A stretch of 64,000 nucleotides of DNA from Gallaecimonas pentaromativorans (lineage in GTDB: Bacteria; Pseudomonadota; Gammaproteobacteria; Enterobacterales; Gallaecimonadaceae), in the NCBI RefSeq assembly GCF_003751625.1, contig NZ_RJUL01000001.1, positions 298,253 through 362,252 of the forward strand, written 5' to 3'. The notes beneath the pieces are model-generated. The model worked only from the letters and a program-made list of their open reading frames with translations, was not told where the DNA came from and searched no databases. Below, in pieces: positions 35,608 through 44,435 of this stretch (its first letter is position 1; each line of letters starts with the position of its first letter). Both the position numbers and the translations under genes were made by a program.

Positions 35608-36783
35608 TCACTCCTGTTTCAAAGTACGGATAGCGTTTTCGTAGGCATCAACAAAGAGATCGGAACGCATCATGCGTTCGGCATCGCCATATTCATGCTT
35701 GAGGTGGTCTTGCTGGCGCTGCCAGCGTTCAAAGGCGCGGGCCTTGCCAATCACCGGCATTTTGTCCAGGGCGCTGTCTTCCACCACCGCGTCGGTTTCC
35801 AACAGCGACACCACCACTTTTTCCACGGCTGCCATCAGGGCTTGCTCGTGGTGGCGGATATCGGCAAAAGCTTCTTCAATGGCCTCCTGGGGGCCAAGGA
35901 AGGAGTTGTGGCGGCGGATAATCAAGGATTCCAGAGCATCTTGGGCAGTGGCAGAGAATTTCAGGGGGTTGTTTTCCTGGCGGCGGAAGGTGGTTTGCTG
36001 CACCCGCAGCTTCTGTTTTTGCTCGGCGCGCATGTGCAGCAGATCCAGCAGCCTTTCGAGCATGATGCGGGTGAGGTTGCCCAACTCCTTCATCAGCGCC
36101 GCATCCGGCGCTTTGTCAGTAAACTGCTTTTGCATGCCCAGGCCTTCGAGTAGGGCCTCTACCAGCTCGGGCTTGGCCTGGGGCTTGGGCGCCTCTTCCT
36201 TGGCAGGCTCCTTGTTGCCCCAGTTCCACTCGGTGGGAATACCATCGGCGCCGGTGCTTTTGGGCATGTCCACATGGCTGTCGGCCGAGCCGGGTTCGGC
36301 CAGGGAAGAGGCCAGGCTGCCAAAGCTCAAACTGGGCTCAGGCGCCGGTGCCGGTTCGGCTGGCATGGGTGAAATAGGCGCAGAAGCTAATTCAGCATTT
36401 TCTGAAAAAGAATTAACTGAAGCCGTTGAATGCGTTACCGGTTCTGGCTTGTCATTATTTTGACTTACCAGCTTCACGGCAATTTCATAATCACCGATAC
36501 GAAGCACGTCACCGTCATTAAGTTTGGAGGGGTTTTCTTTACCCAACGGCTGGGTGGAATTATTCACAAAGACACCGTTGGTCGAAATATCTTTCAACCA
36601 GTAGGCATTATCTTTTTTTACGATTTCAGCGTGCTTAGAAGAGATAACCCGATCCGGGTCAGGCAGCTGCCAATCACATTGCTCAGATCGACCAAGCAAT
36701 TGATTTTCATTGGAAAAACGCTTAACAGACTGAATAGAGGGAGACAGCCTGTGGTAGCTTGTTATTTCAAGCTCCAGTTCCAT
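35608..36783 (-). CDS. tagH: T6SS FHA-domain protein TagH/Fha
   Basis: A 391-residue protein with an N-terminal forkhead-associated domain. GRSEQCDW, ISSKHAEI and STNGVFVNN, at about residues 31-80, are the phosphothreonine-binding loops. A disordered Pro/Ala/Glu linker follows (about 125-205), and then a helical C-terminal domain of the VI_FHA type (SATAQDALESLI, FADIRHHEQALMAAVEKV). It is the probable target of PpkA and PppA. It is the first gene of the T6SS train. Upstream is a perfect -35 TTGACA (see the promoter entry). Confidence 0.93.
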   Translation of the reverse strand: MELELEITSYHRLSPSIQSVKRFSNENQLLGRSEQCDWQLPDPDRVISSKHAEIVKKDNAYWLKDISTNGVFVNNSTQPLGKENPSKLNDGDVLRIGDYEIAVKLVSQNNDKPEPVTHSTASVNSFSENAELASAPISPMPAEPAPAPEPSLSFGSLASSLAEPGSADSHVDMPKSTGADGIPTEWNWGNKEPAKEEAPKPQAKPELVEALLEGLGMQKQFTDKAPDAALMKELGNLTRIMLERLLDLLHMRAEQKQKLRVQQTTFRRQENNPLKFSATAQDALESLIIRRHNSFLGPQEAIEEAFADIRHHEQALMAAVEKVVVSLLETDAVVEDSALDKMPVIGKARAFERWQRQQDHLKHEYGDAERMMRSDLFVDAYENAIRTLKQE

Positions 36784-36848
36784 GGCACTTTACCTTTCCT
36801 TGATGACAAACCTGCCTATTTGCCTTTCTCCTGAAAGACAACGGCTCA

Positions 36849-36877
36849 AGATTACGGATCCCCTAATGGACTGTCAA
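36849..36877 (-). promoter_or_regulatory. Candidate sigma-70 promoter for the T6SS operon (tagH)
   Basis: On the minus strand, TTGACA (36872-36877) is separated by exactly 17 nt from TAATCT (36849-36854). The -35 is perfect, the -10 is weak (3 of 6). It is the only good match in the tagH upstream region and sits about 65 nt before the ATG. A weak -10 with a good -35 often needs an activator. Confidence 0.45.
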
Positions 36878-36905
36878 CGCGATCCATTTCATGTTTCACT
36901 TAACT

Positions 36906-36933
36906 TTGTGGAAAATAAAATCACCGTTATAGT
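36906..36933 (+). promoter_or_regulatory. Candidate sigma-70 promoter for the ppkA-like gene
   Basis: TTGTGG (36906-36911), 16-nt spacer, TATAGT (36928-36933, 5 of 6). The expected start of transcription is near 36940, directly before a palindrome at 36947-36967. The sequence around it is AT-rich, unlike the coding regions. Confidence 0.45.
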
Positions 36934-36946
36934 ACAGTTCATGTTG

Positions 36947-36967
36947 AAAGTTCAGGATGTGAACTTT
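36947..36967. promoter_or_regulatory. Operator-like palindrome upstream of ppkA
   Basis: Perfect 8-bp inverted arms AAAGTTCA and TGAACTTT separated by 5 nt. A further half-site AGTTCA lies at 36936-36941, 13 nt before the copy at 36949-36954. It sits just downstream of the proposed ppkA promoter, a classic repressor position. As an RNA hairpin it would be weak (few GC pairs, no T tract), so a protein-binding site is more likely. The regulator is unknown. Confidence 0.5.
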
Positions 36968-37010
36968 ACTTTTGCCCCCTCTTAATTAATGAAACAAAGG
37001 ATGTTTCAGC

Positions 37011-38951
37011 ATGGAAGCCAGCGCCCAGACTCACACCACTGTGTCCGGTCAACTTGAGCCCGTTGCCAACCACAACGAGCATCAGTGGACCGACAAAACC
37101 CTCAAGCAGCGTTACCGTATTGAATCCCTGATTGGCTCTGGGGGCATGAGTGACGTCTACAAGGCAACGGACCTGCACCTGGAAGAAGCCGGTGCCCGCG
37201 ACGCCCAGGTGGCGGTGAAAATCCTGCGCGCCGAGCTAACCAAAGACAGCTCGGCCCTGAGCCTGCTGGCCAGAGAAGCGGCCAAATCCAAGCGCCTTTC
37301 CCACCCCAATATCATCCGCGTGTACGATCTGGACCACGACGGCGACACCTGGTTTATGGTGATGGAGCTGCTGGAAGGGGAGCCCCTGTCCAAGGTTATC
37401 CAGCGGGCCAAGCCCCAGGGCCTCAAATGGAAGGGCGCCGCCAAGGTGCTGGAGCAAATCCTTTCGGCCCTGGCCTTTTCCCATGCCCAGGGCATCGTCC
37501 ATGCCGACCTCAAGCCGTCCAACATCTTTGTGACCAGCCAGGGCAGCATCAAGATCCTCGATTACGGCGTCGCCCAGGCTCTCAAGCCCACCGGCCACGA
37601 AGACTTCCTGAACGAGCAGCAAAGCGACGAAACCACCGTTTACGGCTACACCCCGGCCTATGCCTCCACTTCGCTCATTGCCGGTAAAGAACCGACGGTG
37701 TGTGACGACCTCTACGCCATGGCCTGCGTGTCTTACGAGCTGCTGAGCTCGCGCCACCCCTTTGACCGCAAAAAGCTCAGCGAAGAAGAGCGCCGCCAGT
37801 TCAAGCTGACCAAACCGGCCAACATGCCTGGGCGCCTCTGGCAGCCGGTGCGCAAGCTCTTAAAAGAAGAAAAACCGCAGCCGACCCTGCGCCGCCTGCA
37901 AAAGGTGATAGAGCCGCTGCGCGTTGGCAACATCCTCTACCCGGTGGCCCTGGTCGCGTCGGTGGTGGTGGCATTCAGCCTGTGGAGCCACGGCAAGGAT
38001 CAGGTGGCAAGCCTGCAGGCGCAGCTTGACGCCATCAACGGTCACCAGCAGAACCTCGAAGCCATCAACCTGATGCCGGTTGAAGATCTGCTGGCCAAGC
38101 TGCCCAGCCTCTCCCCCCAGGAGCAAGCCGGTATCTTGCGGGTTAACCGCAACCGTATCCTTGACCACTACGAGCAGCGTATCGACAGCGCCTTAAAAGA
38201 AGCGGACCGCCCGGATCTCCCCAACTTCCCGGCCGCCGCCCTGGTACTCAAAGAGCTGCTTAATATCTTCCCCAACGATGACGAGGTACGAAACCTCGAC
38301 CTGCGCCTCGAGCAGCGCCGCCAGTCCTTGCTGAGCGCCCTGACCGAAGAATACAAGGCCCGCCTGGAACAGGCCGCCTACAGCGATAAAGCCGCCATTG
38401 AAGAGTTGGACGCCCTCAAGGCCGACCTGCACTTTTTGAACCCGGCGCCCATCGTGCCCTCCGAGGCTGCCCAACAAAAACTGGCCGAGAACCTGAACCA
38501 GGCCATGGCCAACGAAGACGCCCCCGCCATCAGCCGCCTGATGGATGTGGCCGGGCGTTTCTTCCCCACCTCCGACACCCTGGCCGAACCGCTGGCCAAG
38601 GCCGGCGCCCTCAAAGACGCCATCGGCCAGTTGGCCGATTACCAGCAGCAAGTGGATAACGGCCAGACCCCGCAATACCCGGTGCAGGCCGCCGAAGCCT
38701 TTTACCAAACCAAGCTGGCGGCCTGGCAGCAGCGGATAACCGACGCCAAAGAGCCCAAGGAATTGGACGCCGTTTATAACGAGCTGAGCGCCTTTGAAAC
38801 CGCCCTGCCAGCCAAGCTGCCGAGCGTAACGGCATTGAAAAAGCAGCTGGCCAACGCCTACCTGGCCCAGGCCAACGAGCTATTGAGCCATCGCCGGGTG
38901 GTAGCGGCTCAGCCGTTGATGGAAAGAGCCAACCAGCTGATGTCCCAATAA
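37011..38951 (+). CDS. ppkA: T6SS-associated Ser/Thr protein kinase (PpkA-like)
   Basis: A 646-residue membrane-bound Hanks-type kinase. Kinase domain at about 35-290: glycine loop GSGGMSDVY (42-50), catalytic Lys70 in VAVKI, Glu89, catalytic loop HADLKPSN (164-171, HAD instead of HRD) and DYG (184-186, DYG instead of DFG). The single membrane helix is at about 307-325. The remainder is a long alpha-helical, coiled-coil-like periplasmic part, without the VWA domain of P. aeruginosa PpkA. It is divergent from the operon that codes its likely substrate Fha and its opposing phosphatase. Both catalytic changes are conservative, so activity is expected. Confidence 0.9.
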   Translation: MEASAQTHTTVSGQLEPVANHNEHQWTDKTLKQRYRIESLIGSGGMSDVYKATDLHLEEAGARDAQVAVKILRAELTKDSSALSLLAREAAKSKRLSHPNIIRVYDLDHDGDTWFMVMELLEGEPLSKVIQRAKPQGLKWKGAAKVLEQILSALAFSHAQGIVHADLKPSNIFVTSQGSIKILDYGVAQALKPTGHEDFLNEQQSDETTVYGYTPAYASTSLIAGKEPTVCDDLYAMACVSYELLSSRHPFDRKKLSEEERRQFKLTKPANMPGRLWQPVRKLLKEEKPQPTLRRLQKVIEPLRVGNILYPVALVASVVVAFSLWSHGKDQVASLQAQLDAINGHQQNLEAINLMPVEDLLAKLPSLSPQEQAGILRVNRNRILDHYEQRIDSALKEADRPDLPNFPAAALVLKELLNIFPNDDEVRNLDLRLEQRRQSLLSALTEEYKARLEQAAYSDKAAIEELDALKADLHFLNPAPIVPSEAAQQKLAENLNQAMANEDAPAISRLMDVAGRFFPTSDTLAEPLAKAGALKDAIGQLADYQQQVDNGQTPQYPVQAAEAFYQTKLAAWQQRITDAKEPKELDAVYNELSAFETALPAKLPSVTALKKQLANAYLAQANELLSHRRVVAAQPLMERANQLMSQ

Positions 38952-38971
38952 AAAACCGAGTTAAAGGTGAT

Positions 38972-38998
38972 AAAAAGCGGCCCTCTGGCCGCTTTTTT
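38972..38998. terminator. Bidirectional terminator between ppkA and the metal permease
   Basis: GCGGCC/GGCCGC stem with a 4-nt loop, A5 before and T6 after. It serves the two convergent genes; the permease stop codon overlaps its right edge. Confidence 0.9.
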
Positions 38999-40235
38999 AA
39001 TGGCTGTGACTGTGCCCTGCCCCCGGCTTTAACTGCCGGTAAAGGCTCGCCAGCATCAACAATGCCAGCACCAGCGCCGAGCCGATGCTGAGCCACTGGG
39101 GCAGCAAGGCATGGCTGCCGCCTTGGGCGGCGATGCCGGCCGGCCAGAGCCCGGCCAGATAGTTGGTAAGAAAACCAAAGCCGATGGCCGGCACTATCAC
39201 CCCGGCGAGATAAGCCAGCAGCGCCCGGTTGCCCAGCTCTTGGCGCACCAGGCCAATGGCGGCGGCGTTGGTGGCGGGGCCCGCCAGCAAAAACACCAGC
39301 ACCGCCCCCGGCGATACGCCCCCCAATAACAGCCCGGCGGCAATAGGGGTGCTGGCGGTGGCACAGATATACATGGGGATGCCAATCAGCACCATCACCA
39401 CCATGGCAGTGAGCCCGCCGCCCCAGCGGGTCAGAAAGTCGGTGGGTACATAGGTGACCACCAGCGCGGCAAATACCAGGCCGATAAGCAGCCATTTAAC
39501 TGAGTCGTCCACCAGATCATGGGTGACAAAATCCCAGCCCTGGCGCCACTTGCTTTTGCTGCTGTCCACCGGCGCGCAGCAGCTGTCAGCTGTGCAATCA
39601 CTCGCCTTGGCCGCCACGCTTTCGCCAGCGCAGCAGCTGGTGGTTTTCGGCGCCTCGCTAGCACAGCAACTGCTGGCCTCTTTTGGCTTGTCGCCGCAGC
39701 AGCTCGTTTTTGCTGGCGCTGCGGCGTTACCACCACAGGCGGCCTCGGCTTTGGGGCCAGAGCCGCTGGCAGGCGCCACTGCCTCTTTGGGGCCGCAGCA
39801 ACTGGCCAGCTGTGGGGTAAAAGATGCAAACACCGGCGCTTTGGCGCGCCCGGCCAAAAGCCCGGCCAGCAGCGCCGAGGTGATGGCAGCGATGGGCCGC
39901 ACTATGGCCAGCAAGGGGCCGAGCAGACCATAGGATACCGCCACCGAGTCCACACCGGTTTCCGGGGTCGATACCAAAAATGACACGGTGGCGCCCTTGG
40001 AGGCCCCGGCCCGGCGCAGGCCCATGGCCGCCGGCAGTACCCCGCATGAGCACAGCGGCAGCGGCGCACCAAACAGGGCTGCCTTGGCCACCGGTTTAAC
40101 CCCTTCGCCGCCCAGGTGGCGGCCCAGCCAATCGGCCGGCAGCCACACCTTGATGGCGGCGGCGGTAATAAAGCCCAGCAGCAGCCAGGGGGCTGCGTCC
40201 ATAAAGAGTGCTAAAAAGTGCGTCAGTAATGTCAT
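38997..40235 (-). CDS. SO_0444-type heavy-metal efflux permease, Cys-rich
   Basis: A 412-residue permease of the UPF0718/DUF318 superfamily. Four or five membrane helices in the first 135 residues include [18 protein letters not shown] and the STPETGVDS motif. After a soluble loop come the second set of helices, with [16 protein letters not shown] and [12 protein letters not shown]. The central loop (about 140-240) holds five CC pairs and additional single Cys, and the C terminus is GHSHSH, so both can bind metal ions. The family is linked to Cu/Zn and other metal efflux. The start at 40235 has AAGGTGG upstream; the longer frame is not coding. A MerR-type promoter precedes it. Confidence 0.88.
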   Translation of the reverse strand: MTLLTHFLALFMDAAPWLLLGFITAAAIKVWLPADWLGRHLGGEGVKPVAKAALFGAPLPLCSCGVLPAAMGLRRAGASKGATVSFLVSTPETGVDSVAVSYGLLGPLLAIVRPIAAITSALLAGLLAGRAKAPVFASFTPQLASCCGPKEAVAPASGSGPKAEAACGGNAAAPAKTSCCGDKPKEASSCCASEAPKTTSCCAGESVAAKASDCTADSCCAPVDSSKSKWRQGWDFVTHDLVDDSVKWLLIGLVFAALVVTYVPTDFLTRWGGGLTAMVVMVLIGIPMYICATASTPIAAGLLLGGVSPGAVLVFLLAGPATNAAAIGLVRQELGNRALLAYLAGVIVPAIGFGFLTNYLAGLWPAGIAAQGGSHALLPQWLSIGSALVLALLMLASLYRQLKPGAGHSHSH

Positions 40236-40266
40236 ATCCACCTTGTCCGCTTCGAGACATGGAACA

Positions 40267-40297
40267 AGCTTAACCTTTGACTCTACTCTAGGGTCAA
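40267..40297 (-). promoter_or_regulatory. MerR-family metal-responsive promoter/operator of the permease
   Basis: On the minus strand, -35 TTGACC (40292-40297) and -10 TAAGCT (40267-40272) are 19 nt apart, the overlong spacing that MerR activators correct. Between and over them lies an imperfect dyad CTTGACCCTA/TAGAGTCAA, close to the CadR, PbrR and ZntR operators. No merR gene is in the window, so the regulator acts in trans. The site is 32 nt from the purH PurR box on the other strand. Confidence 0.7.
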
Positions 40298-40328
40298 GAG
40301 GCTGGGGAATTTCCCTGCCGCTCCCCCT

Positions 40329-40351
40329 TCGGAAACGTTTTCGTGTAGAAT
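40329..40351 (+). promoter_or_regulatory. PurR box overlapping the purHD promoter
   Basis: The 16-mer TCGGAAACGTTTTCGT (40329-40344) matches the PurR consensus ACGCAAACGTTTGCGT at 13 of 16 positions, including the central AAACGTTT. A -10 TAGAAT (40346-40351) follows directly. The -35 region is weak. PurR with hypoxanthine or guanine should repress purHD here, as in E. coli. Confidence 0.75.
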
Positions 40352-40398
40352 GGCGCCCGCTTTTTCCTATTCTTATTGCCAGCCATAGAGACCAACTG

Positions 40399-41961
40399 AT
40401 GCAAGACGCTCGCCCCATCCGTCGCGCCCTTATCAGCGTATCTGACAAAACCGGTATTACCGACTTCGCCAAGGCCCTCACCCAACGTGGCGTGGAGATC
40501 CTGTCCACCGGCGGCACCTACCGCCTGCTCAAAGACAACGGCATCAATGTCACCGAAGTGTCCGAGTATACGGGCTTTGCGGAGATGATGGACGGCCGGG
40601 TGAAAACCCTGCATCCCAAAATTCATGGCGGTATCCTGGGCCGCCGCGGCGTAGACGATGGCGTGATGAACCAGCACGGCATCAACCCCATCGACCTGGT
40701 AGTCGTGAACCTCTACCCCTTTGCCGCTACCGTTGCCAAACCTGATTGCAAGTTTGAAGACGCGGTTGAGAACATCGACATCGGCGGCCCCACCATGGTC
40801 CGCTCCGCCGCCAAAAACCACAAAGACGTGGCCATCGTGGTGAACGCCGGTGACTACGGCCGGGTTATCGACGAGATGGACCAACAAAGCGGCAGCCTCT
40901 CTTTCGAGACCCGCTTTGATTTTGCCATTCGCGCCTTCGAGCACACCGCTGCCTACGACGGCATGATTGCCAACCATTTCGGCGCCCTGTTTGGCGAAAG
41001 CAAGTTCCCGCGCACCTTCAACAGCCAGTTTGTGAAGAAGCAGGACCTTCGCTACGGCGAAAACAGCCACCAGCAGGCGGCTTTCTACGCTGAAGCCGAG
41101 CCCAAAGAGGCCTCCATTGCCACCGCCGTGCAGCTGCAAGGCAAGGAACTGTCCTACAACAACATCGCCGACACCGATGCGGCGCTGGAATGCGTGAAGG
41201 AATTCGATACGCCTGCCTGCGTTATCGTCAAGCACGCCAACCCCTGTGGCGTGGCCGTGGGTGCCAGCATCCTCGAGGCTTACGACCGCGCCTTTAAAAC
41301 CGACCCCACCAGCGCCTTTGGCGGCATTATTGCCTTCAACCAAGAGCTGGACGGCGACACCGCCAAGGCCATTATCGAGCGCCAGTTCGTGGAAGTGATC
41401 ATCGCCCCCAAAGTCTCCGCCAGCGCCCGTGAAGTGTGCAGCGCCAAGACCAATGTGCGGGTACTGGAATGCGGCGAGTGGACAGCGCGCCCGGCCGCGC
41501 TGGACATCAAGCGCGTTAACGGTGGCCTGCTGGTGCAAGACAAAGACCAGGGCATGGTGAGCGAGAGCGACCTGAAAGTGGTTACCCAACGCGCTCCCAC
41601 CAGCGACGAAATGAAAGACTTGCTGTTCGCCTGGAAGGTAGCCAAGTTCGTGAAATCCAATGCCATCGTCTACGTGAAAAACGAGATGACCATCGGCGTC
41701 GGCGCCGGCCAGATGAGCCGCGTATATTCGGCCAAAATAGCGGGCATCAAGGCCGAAGACGAAGGCCTGGAAGTGCCCGGCTCGGTGATGGCCTCTGACG
41801 CCTTCTTCCCGTTCCGCGACGGCATCGACGCCGCCGCCAAGGCCGGTATCACCGCCGTTATCCAACCGGGCGGCTCTATCCGTGACGACGAAGTCATCAA
41901 AGCGGCTGATGAAGCCGGCATCGCCATGGTGTTCACCAATATGCGCCACTTCCGCCACTAA
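40399..41961 (+). CDS. purH: Bifunctional AICAR formyltransferase / IMP cyclohydrolase
   Basis: A 520-residue PurH catalysing the last two steps of de novo purine synthesis, AICAR to FAICAR to IMP. The N-terminal MGS-like cyclohydrolase domain starts [13 protein letters not shown] and contains [12 protein letters not shown] and [12 protein letters not shown]. The transformylase domain has [12 protein letters not shown], the KHANPCG catalytic block and [14 protein letters not shown] near the end. The ATG at 40399 is chosen because the homologous start is [11 protein letters not shown]-like; the frame upstream overlaps the regulatory region. purD follows after 9 nt. Confidence 0.97.
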   Translation: MQDARPIRRALISVSDKTGITDFAKALTQRGVEILSTGGTYRLLKDNGINVTEVSEYTGFAEMMDGRVKTLHPKIHGGILGRRGVDDGVMNQHGINPIDLVVVNLYPFAATVAKPDCKFEDAVENIDIGGPTMVRSAAKNHKDVAIVVNAGDYGRVIDEMDQQSGSLSFETRFDFAIRAFEHTAAYDGMIANHFGALFGESKFPRTFNSQFVKKQDLRYGENSHQQAAFYAEAEPKEASIATAVQLQGKELSYNNIADTDAALECVKEFDTPACVIVKHANPCGVAVGASILEAYDRAFKTDPTSAFGGIIAFNQELDGDTAKAIIERQFVEVIIAPKVSASAREVCSAKTNVRVLECGEWTARPAALDIKRVNGGLLVQDKDQGMVSESDLKVVTQRAPTSDEMKDLLFAWKVAKFVKSNAIVYVKNEMTIGVGAGQMSRVYSAKIAGIKAEDEGLEVPGSVMASDAFFPFRDGIDAAAKAGITAVIQPGGSIRDDEVIKAADEAGIAMVFTNMRHFRH

Positions 41962-41970
41962 GGAGTCAGC

Positions 41971-43251
41971 ATGAAAGTTCTGGTTATCGGCGGCGGCGGC
42001 CGCGAACATGCCCTGGCCTGGAAAGCGGCGCAGAGCGAAGAAGTTGAAGTCGTCTTTGTGGCGCCGGGTAACGCCGGCACCGCCTTGGAGCCCAAGCTCA
42101 AGAACGTCGATGTGACCGGCAATACCGCCCTGGTGCAATTTGCCAAGGACAATAACGTTGAGCTGACCATTGTTGGCCCCGAAGCGCCGCTGGTTGCAGG
42201 GGTGGTGGACGCCTTTCGCGCTGAAGGTTTGGCCATTTTCGGCCCCACTGCCGCTGCGGCTCAACTGGAAGGCTCCAAGGCTTTCAGTAAAGATTTCCTG
42301 GCCCGCCACGCCATTCCTACCGCCCAGTACCGCACCTTCACCGAAGTAGCGCCAGCCCTGGCTTACCTTGAAGAGCGCGGCGCGCCTATCGTGGTCAAGG
42401 CCGACGGCCTGGCCGCCGGCAAAGGCGTGATTGTGGCCATGACCTTGGATGAAGCCAAAGACGCGGTAAACGACATGCTCTCTGGCAACGCCTTTGGCGA
42501 CGCCGGTGCCCGGGTGGTGATTGAAGACTTCCTAGACGGCGAAGAAGCCAGCTTTATCGTCATGGTGGACGGCAACAACGTCACCCCCATGGCCACCAGC
42601 CAGGACCACAAGCGGGTTGGCGACGGCGACACCGGCCCCAACACCGGCGGCATGGGCGCCTACAGCCCGGCCCCTGTGGTAACTACCGAAGTCTACCGGC
42701 GCATCATGGACGAAGTGATCTACCCGACCGTGGAAGGCATGAAGGCCGACGGCATCCCGTACACCGGCTTTTTGTACGCCGGCCTGATGATCGACCAGCA
42801 AGGCGCCCCCAAGGTTATCGAGTTCAACTGCCGCTTCGGTGACCCGGAAACCCAGCCGATCATGATGCGTCTGAAATCCGACCTGGTGAAACTGTGCCTG
42901 GCCGCCACCGCGGGCCAATTGGACAAGTTCCCCGAAGCCCATTGGGACGAGCGCCCGGCAGTTGGCGTGGTAATGGCCGCCGCCAACTACCCCGACACGC
43001 CCCGTAAGGGCGATGCCATTTCCGGCCTCGACGAAGTACCAGAAGGGGTTAAGGTGTTCCACGCTGGCACCGCCGAGCAGCACGGCCAAGTGGTCACCAA
43101 CGGTGGCCGGGTGCTGTGCGTAACCGCCCTTGGCGACAAGGTGGTTTCTGCTCAGCAGAGCGCCTACCAAGGGGTAAGGGCCATCCACTGGGACGGCGCC
43201 TTCTTCCGCACCGACATCGCCTACCGGGCTATCGCTCGGGAAATGGACTAA
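41971..43251 (+). CDS. purD: Phosphoribosylamine-glycine ligase (GAR synthetase)
   Basis: A 426-residue ATP-grasp enzyme that joins glycine to phosphoribosylamine. The N terminus MKVLVIGGGGREHALAWK is the GAR synthetase signature, and the ATP-grasp blocks PIVVKADGLAAGKGVIVA and EFNCRFGDPETQPIMMRL are intact. GGAG lies 5 nt before the ATG. It is the second gene of a PurR-controlled purHD operon and is closed by a terminator. Confidence 0.97.
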   Translation: MKVLVIGGGGREHALAWKAAQSEEVEVVFVAPGNAGTALEPKLKNVDVTGNTALVQFAKDNNVELTIVGPEAPLVAGVVDAFRAEGLAIFGPTAAAAQLEGSKAFSKDFLARHAIPTAQYRTFTEVAPALAYLEERGAPIVVKADGLAAGKGVIVAMTLDEAKDAVNDMLSGNAFGDAGARVVIEDFLDGEEASFIVMVDGNNVTPMATSQDHKRVGDGDTGPNTGGMGAYSPAPVVTTEVYRRIMDEVIYPTVEGMKADGIPYTGFLYAGLMIDQQGAPKVIEFNCRFGDPETQPIMMRLKSDLVKLCLAATAGQLDKFPEAHWDERPAVGVVMAAANYPDTPRKGDAISGLDEVPEGVKVFHAGTAEQHGQVVTNGGRVLCVTALGDKVVSAQQSAYQGVRAIHWDGAFFRTDIAYRAIAREMD

Positions 43252-43278
43252 AAAAAGCCGGCACAAGCCGGCTTTTTT
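43251..43278 (+). terminator. Rho-independent terminator after purD
   Basis: GCCGGC/GCCGGC stem with an ACAA loop, A6 before and T6 after, starting at the last base of the purD stop codon. Confidence 0.92.
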
Positions 43279-43332
43279 ATCCGCCATCTTGCACCAAAGG
43301 GCGCTTTCTCTTAGGGTTGGCGCCTGTTTTTT

Positions 43333-43686
43333 ATGGGGTTTTCGATAATGCATGTTCCCGGCTGGTTACGCTATCGCCTCTACGCCATCCTGGTGGCCTG
43401 CCTGATTGGCGGCGCCTTTATTCCCGAATTTGGGGAGCTGGCCGGCAGCTGGCACACGCCGCTGCACCTGCTGACCTTCGCCCTGGTGGCGCTGATGGGT
43501 TGCTGGGCCTGGCCCAGCCTCAAATGGTACTGGCAACTGGTGCCAGCGTTGCTGCTGCCGGTTATTCAGGAAGTGTGCGAAATGTATGGCTACGGCCATG
43601 GCCTGGAATGGCGCGACATCCTGGTGGATATGGCCGGTGGCTTGATTGGCATTGCCATAGCCGCCCTGCTGCTACGCCGCCGTTAA
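43333..43686 (+). CDS. VanZ-like small membrane protein
   Basis: A 117-residue protein with four predicted membrane helices. The arrangement PLHLLTFALVALMG, VIQEVCEM and WRDILVDMAGGLIGIAIA (polar residues E, D and D in helices 3 and 4) matches VanZ-like proteins, whose function is unknown outside teicoplanin resistance. An in-frame ATG at 43348 with GGGG 9 nt upstream is an equally good start. Its stop codon overlaps the eutC stop on the other strand by 3-4 nt, so the genes converge with no terminator between. Confidence 0.6.
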   Translation: MGFSIMHVPGWLRYRLYAILVACLIGGAFIPEFGELAGSWHTPLHLLTFALVALMGCWAWPSLKWYWQLVPALLLPVIQEVCEMYGYGHGLEWRDILVDMAGGLIGIAIAALLLRRR

Positions 43687-44432
43687 CCCAGCAAGAAATT
43701 GCCTTGCTGGGTGAGCGCCGTGTCCATGGCGCTTTCGTCTTTTAAATCCACGCCGCTTATTCCCCGGCGCCAGGCCTCGCTCATCAAGTAGCCCTGGCGT
43801 TTGGCCGCCTCTTGGTAACTGAGCCCTGCTGGCCGCACGTTGGAGATGCAATTGCGCCGCTCGTCGGTACCGCCCACCTCTGGCCCGTAAGTAAAATAGA
43901 GCCCCAGGCTGTCCGGGGCGCTAAGCCCTGGGCGCTCACCAATCAGCACCAATACCATCCGCGCCCCTAAAAGGCTCGCTACCTCATCCCCTATGGCGAC
44001 CCGCCCCTGGGTTACCACGCTAAGAGGCGCCAGGGACCAATCTTTCAGCTCAGGCCTTAAGGCCGCCAGAAAAGCAGCGGCGTTTTCTTCGATGGCCAGG
44101 GCCGAAAGGCCATCCACTATCACCAGCGCCAGATCGTATTCGCCCTGATGGCGCTCGGCGATTTGCCGCGACGGTGCGTCCAGGCGCCGGCCCCAGTCGG
44201 GGCGCTTGAGGTAACTGGCGCGGTCCGGCGCCTGGCTGGTCAAAAAGAGCACCGGCTCGGGTAATTGGCCCTCGATTTTTGCTACATCCAGCGCCTTGTG
44301 CACCGCATCGCGGGCCCGGGCGTGGTCAAGCCCAAAGGCCAGCTGCTTTGCGGTGGGCAGGCTCACCCCAGCCCGCCCTTGGCCAATGCGGGCGGCGGTA
44401 AATTTTTGAAGTTGTTGCCAGGCATCACTCAT
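43683..44432 (-). CDS. eutC: Ethanolamine ammonia-lyase small subunit
   Basis: A 249-residue EutC. Recognisable blocks are TARIGQGRAG at the N terminus, ALDVAKIEGQLPEPVLFLTSQA, and, nearer the C terminus, GLYFTYGPEVGGTDERRNCISNVRPAGL. It lacks the longer N-terminal extension of the enteric protein (about 295 residues), which targets the enzyme to microcompartments, in line with the absence of eut shell genes. It forms the adenosylcobalamin enzyme with EutB, splitting ethanolamine into acetaldehyde and ammonia. It starts 3 nt after eutB. Confidence 0.95.
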   Translation of the reverse strand: MSDAWQQLQKFTAARIGQGRAGVSLPTAKQLAFGLDHARARDAVHKALDVAKIEGQLPEPVLFLTSQAPDRASYLKRPDWGRRLDAPSRQIAERHQGEYDLALVIVDGLSALAIEENAAAFLAALRPELKDWSLAPLSVVTQGRVAIGDEVASLLGARMVLVLIGERPGLSAPDSLGLYFTYGPEVGGTDERRNCISNVRPAGLSYQEAAKRQGYLMSEAWRRGISGVDLKDESAMDTALTQQGNFLLG

Positions 44433-44435
44433 GGC

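Noticed and set aside
36778-36795. TGGCAC near the tagH start as a sigma-54 site
   Set aside because: The GC of the -12 element is missing at the needed distance, and the orientation is towards ppkA, over 200 nt away.
39540-39830. Repeat-like Cys/Ala/Ser-rich stretch, possibly a tandem repeat or CRISPR
   Set aside because: It is the protein-coding CC-rich loop of the metal permease. Units are irregular, with no spacers.
40294-42309. 671-codon open frame on the minus strand
   Set aside because: It is the antisense of purH and the start of purD; composition effect only.
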